The notes under the pieces: generated by a model | What the model was told of the DNA's origin: nothing | The model's input: only the letters and a program-made list of their open reading frames with translations | Database searches by the model: none | Assembly: GCA_012959695.1 (NCBI GenBank) | Contig: DUCS01000029.1 | Coordinates: 1 to 46,684, forward strand | DNA from: Cycloclasticus sp. | GTDB taxonomy: Bacteria; Pseudomonadota; Gammaproteobacteria; Methylococcales; Cycloclasticaceae | Reading direction: 5' to 3' | DNA: 46,684 nt | In this document: piece by piece, positions 44,631 to 46,684 of the stretch | Layout of the letters: the number at the start of each line of letters is the position of its first letter | How positions within the stretch are numbered: position 1 is the stretch's first letter | Translations under genes and position numbers: made by a program

Positions 44631-46684
44631 TTATGTGTTCAGTGTTTTTTTAGTTTCTAAAAGCGCTTCGAATTCGTCAATTGATAACGGTTTTGCATAT
44701 AAAAAGCCTTGATAATTGAAACAGCCGAATTTGATGAGCATCTGCTGCTGTTTTTTCTTTTCTACGCCTTTCGCAATGACATCAATTTTTAATTCTTTAG
44801 TCATAATGGTGATAGCCCGTACAAGCCTACTGTTTAGTGGGTCATCTTCGAGGGTAGATATAATGGACTGGTCGATTTTAAGTTCATTTAAGGGCAGTTT
44901 GCTGAGGTGATGCATGGATGAATGGCTTTTACCAAACCCATCCAATGAAAATTGGACGCCAAGGTTACTTAATGGAATAATTTTTTCGATAATCTCGTCA
45001 GATATATCCGTCAACATTGATTCAGTCAACTCTATTTTTAATCGTTCGTGTTTAATGTTATTCAGTTTTATGGTGTTTTGAATATGCTCAATAAAATTCT
45101 CTTCCAAAAACTCCACTGGGCTCACATTGATTGTTAGGGTTAGTTTGGATGTCGCTGGGGATTCTTGCCAGCGTTTTAGTTGCCGGCAAGCTGTTTCTAG
45201 CACCCATCTGCCAATAGGCGCTATCATGCCTGATTCTTCCGCGATAGGCAGGTATTCGTTGGGTGGTATATAGCCTTGTGTTGAATGCTTTAACCGCAGT
45301 AGTGCTTCTGCCCCTAATGGTTGCCCTTTCGCGTCAACTTGCAATTGGTAATGCAGTTCAAAAGCAGTCTCAACTAAAGCCTCTTGTAGATATGTAATAA
45401 TCTCGGATCTACCATCAATGGTTTTTTGAATGGCTGTGTCGAAGAACCTAACGCCATTTTGTTGTTTGTTGCGGGCTCGATGCATAGCCGTGTCAGATTG
45501 TTGAAACAGTTGTGCGGGCCGAGAGTCATGCGAAAACATGGCGATACCGATACTGGCGGAAATTGACAGTGGCTTCTCGTTTAGTTGGTATGGTTTCTCT
45601 AAATCTATCAGAATTTTACGACTGGCTGCTTCAACTTGTTGAGCCGCTTTGAATTCATCTGGGTTTAAATCCTCAAACATGATGACAAATTTATCTCCTC
45701 CAAAGCGAGAGACGGTGTCCCCTTTTCTAACACTGGTTTGTAATCGATTAGCGATGGTAATGAGGAGTTTATCTCCCGTTTTGTAGCCGTATCGGTTATT
45801 GATGGAATTGAAATTTTGTACGTCTAGAAACAGTAATGCGCCTCTATAATGGGTACGGTTATAGACGGCTAAAACATGTTGTAAACGTTGAGTTAGCGCA
45901 AGTCTATTAGGAAGTTGAGTTAATTCATCTTCATAAATGTGCTTTGCAATTTTTGCTTCAATGGCCTTTCGTTCGGTCATATCCCGGAAGGACAATTGAG
46001 TAATCTGGGTTTTGCCCAGTGTTAGCAATGTTTGAGTGACTTCAAGGAAAAATGTTTGGCCTGTATCAAGCCGCTTAGACAACCAATCAAAACAACAAGA
46101 ACCGTTCTCTAATGTCATCTTGTTATGTCTTTCAATTTCTTGTTTAGAGCGTTGCCCATTAAATTGTTTGTTTGGAGATAAATCTAAAAAACTCAATGAT
46201 ATGAGGGATGTTATATCTGCACAGCCGAAAAGCTCAAGCGCACCTTGGTTGCAGTCATCGATTAAATTGTCACTAATTAGCACCCATGCATCTTCGTTAG
46301 TTTGTATTAAAGAGCGTGTGTTGGTTTCAGAGGACTGCAGTAAAATTTTTCTGCTTGAATTCGTGCGCTTATATCAACGAATGTCTCGACGGCACCAATG
46401 GTTCGTCCTCTTCTGTTTTTAATCGGTGTAACTGCAAACTGTAACCATTGACCACTTCCCATGTCCGAGAAAAAATCTTCTGCTTGAATTGATAAACCGT
46501 TGGCTAGTAACAACTTGTTATTGGGCGGGTATAACTTTTCGATTTCCTCCAAGCTTGCGCCATCAACAACTAGATCAGCTAGGCAGGGCCTTGATGTTGC
46601 GTAAAAAGGCTTCCACTGATCTCGCGTACCTATCATTGCCTTACTGGCCAAACCAGACGCATCAACAAGGGCTTTGTTCCAATG
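44631..46684 (-). pseudogene. PAS-PAS-GGDEF-EAL protein, split by a frameshift and running off the window
   Basis: The reading frame enters from the window end (open to 46684) with a PAS domain: an IGTRDQWKPFYA segment near 46640, then AVTPIKNRRGRTIGAVETFVDIS and the linker ARIQAEK. At A5 in the minus-strand run near 46342-46350 the frame breaks: the upstream frame ends 46307, while the downstream one resumes as ILLQSSETNTRSLIQTNEDAW, a normal PAS linker. It continues through a second PAS, a GGDEF domain (RFGGDKF) and an EAL domain (EALLRL, ELTES, LDGFG, AKGVE) to the stop at 44631. One extra A would restore one protein. Several catalytic residues differ from consensus, so any surviving product is probably a sensor rather than an active cyclase/phosphodiesterase. 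Confidence 0.8.

Overview
The window is an ordinary-looking chromosomal segment of a moderately AT-rich marine-type gammaproteobacterium. Housekeeping order (miaB-phoH-ybeY-corC-lnt; ybeL/leuS-lptE-holA-proA-nadD-rsfS ... rlmH-maf-rng-yhdP-nit-tldD-pmbA) is gammaproteobacterial. A xylene/alkane-type membrane monooxygenase pair (xylM-xylA) and a PQQ-alcohol-dehydrogenase-associated ABC cluster suggest a hydrocarbon or alcohol user; a Cycloclasticus-like genus is my best guess, by inference only. No rRNA, tRNA, CRISPR array, IS element or prophage was seen.

Layout. 1-4.8 kb (minus strand): a PAS-only protein that stops inside its third PAS domain, then a tungstate ABC importer (tupABC) in one tight operon with moeA. 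4.8-6.6 kb (plus): an AcuI-type acryloyl-CoA reductase, a PilZ protein and an alkyltransferase-like DNA-repair protein. 6.7-11.6 kb: a giant NAD-dependent glutamate dehydrogenase with a strong terminator, facing a minus-strand alpha/beta hydrolase. 12.45-12.81 kb: a 357-bp gap holding what looks like a complete, unannotated small RNA gene (sigma70 promoter, nested stem-loop, C/U-rich single strand, intrinsic terminator). 12.8-16.5 kb: the four-gene PQQ-associated ABC system (periplasmic binding protein, YVTN propeller, ATPase, permease). 16.5-23.1 kb: miaB-phoH-ybeY-corC-lnt plus a DUF1329-type envelope protein coupled to lnt.

23.1-26.7 kb (minus): ybeL, an orphan ParA-type ATPase, xylM and xylA, all in one direction. 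26.8-33.1 kb (plus): leuS, lptE, holA, proA, nadD, rsfS. 33.2-35.3 kb: an OmpA-family lipoprotein with its own promoter and terminator, rlmH, maf and a small minus-strand lipoprotein. 35.4-44.4 kb: rng, yhdP, a nitrilase-family amidase, tldD and pmbA. 44.6 kb to the end (minus): a PAS-PAS-GGDEF-EAL protein that runs off the window, is split by a one-base frameshift and has degenerate GGDEF and EAL signatures.

Working together: TupABC and MoeA point to molybdenum/tungsten cofactor enzymes elsewhere in the genome. XylM with XylA oxidises methyl groups of aromatics or alkanes to alcohols, which the PQQ-linked system may help process, although no PQQ dehydrogenase lies here. The most novel-looking element is the putative small RNA at about 12573-12662. 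The remaining points of interest are the broken signalling genes at both ends, the orphan ParA next to the monooxygenase, and several genes with -10-like hexamers almost touching their start codons and no ribosome binding site.
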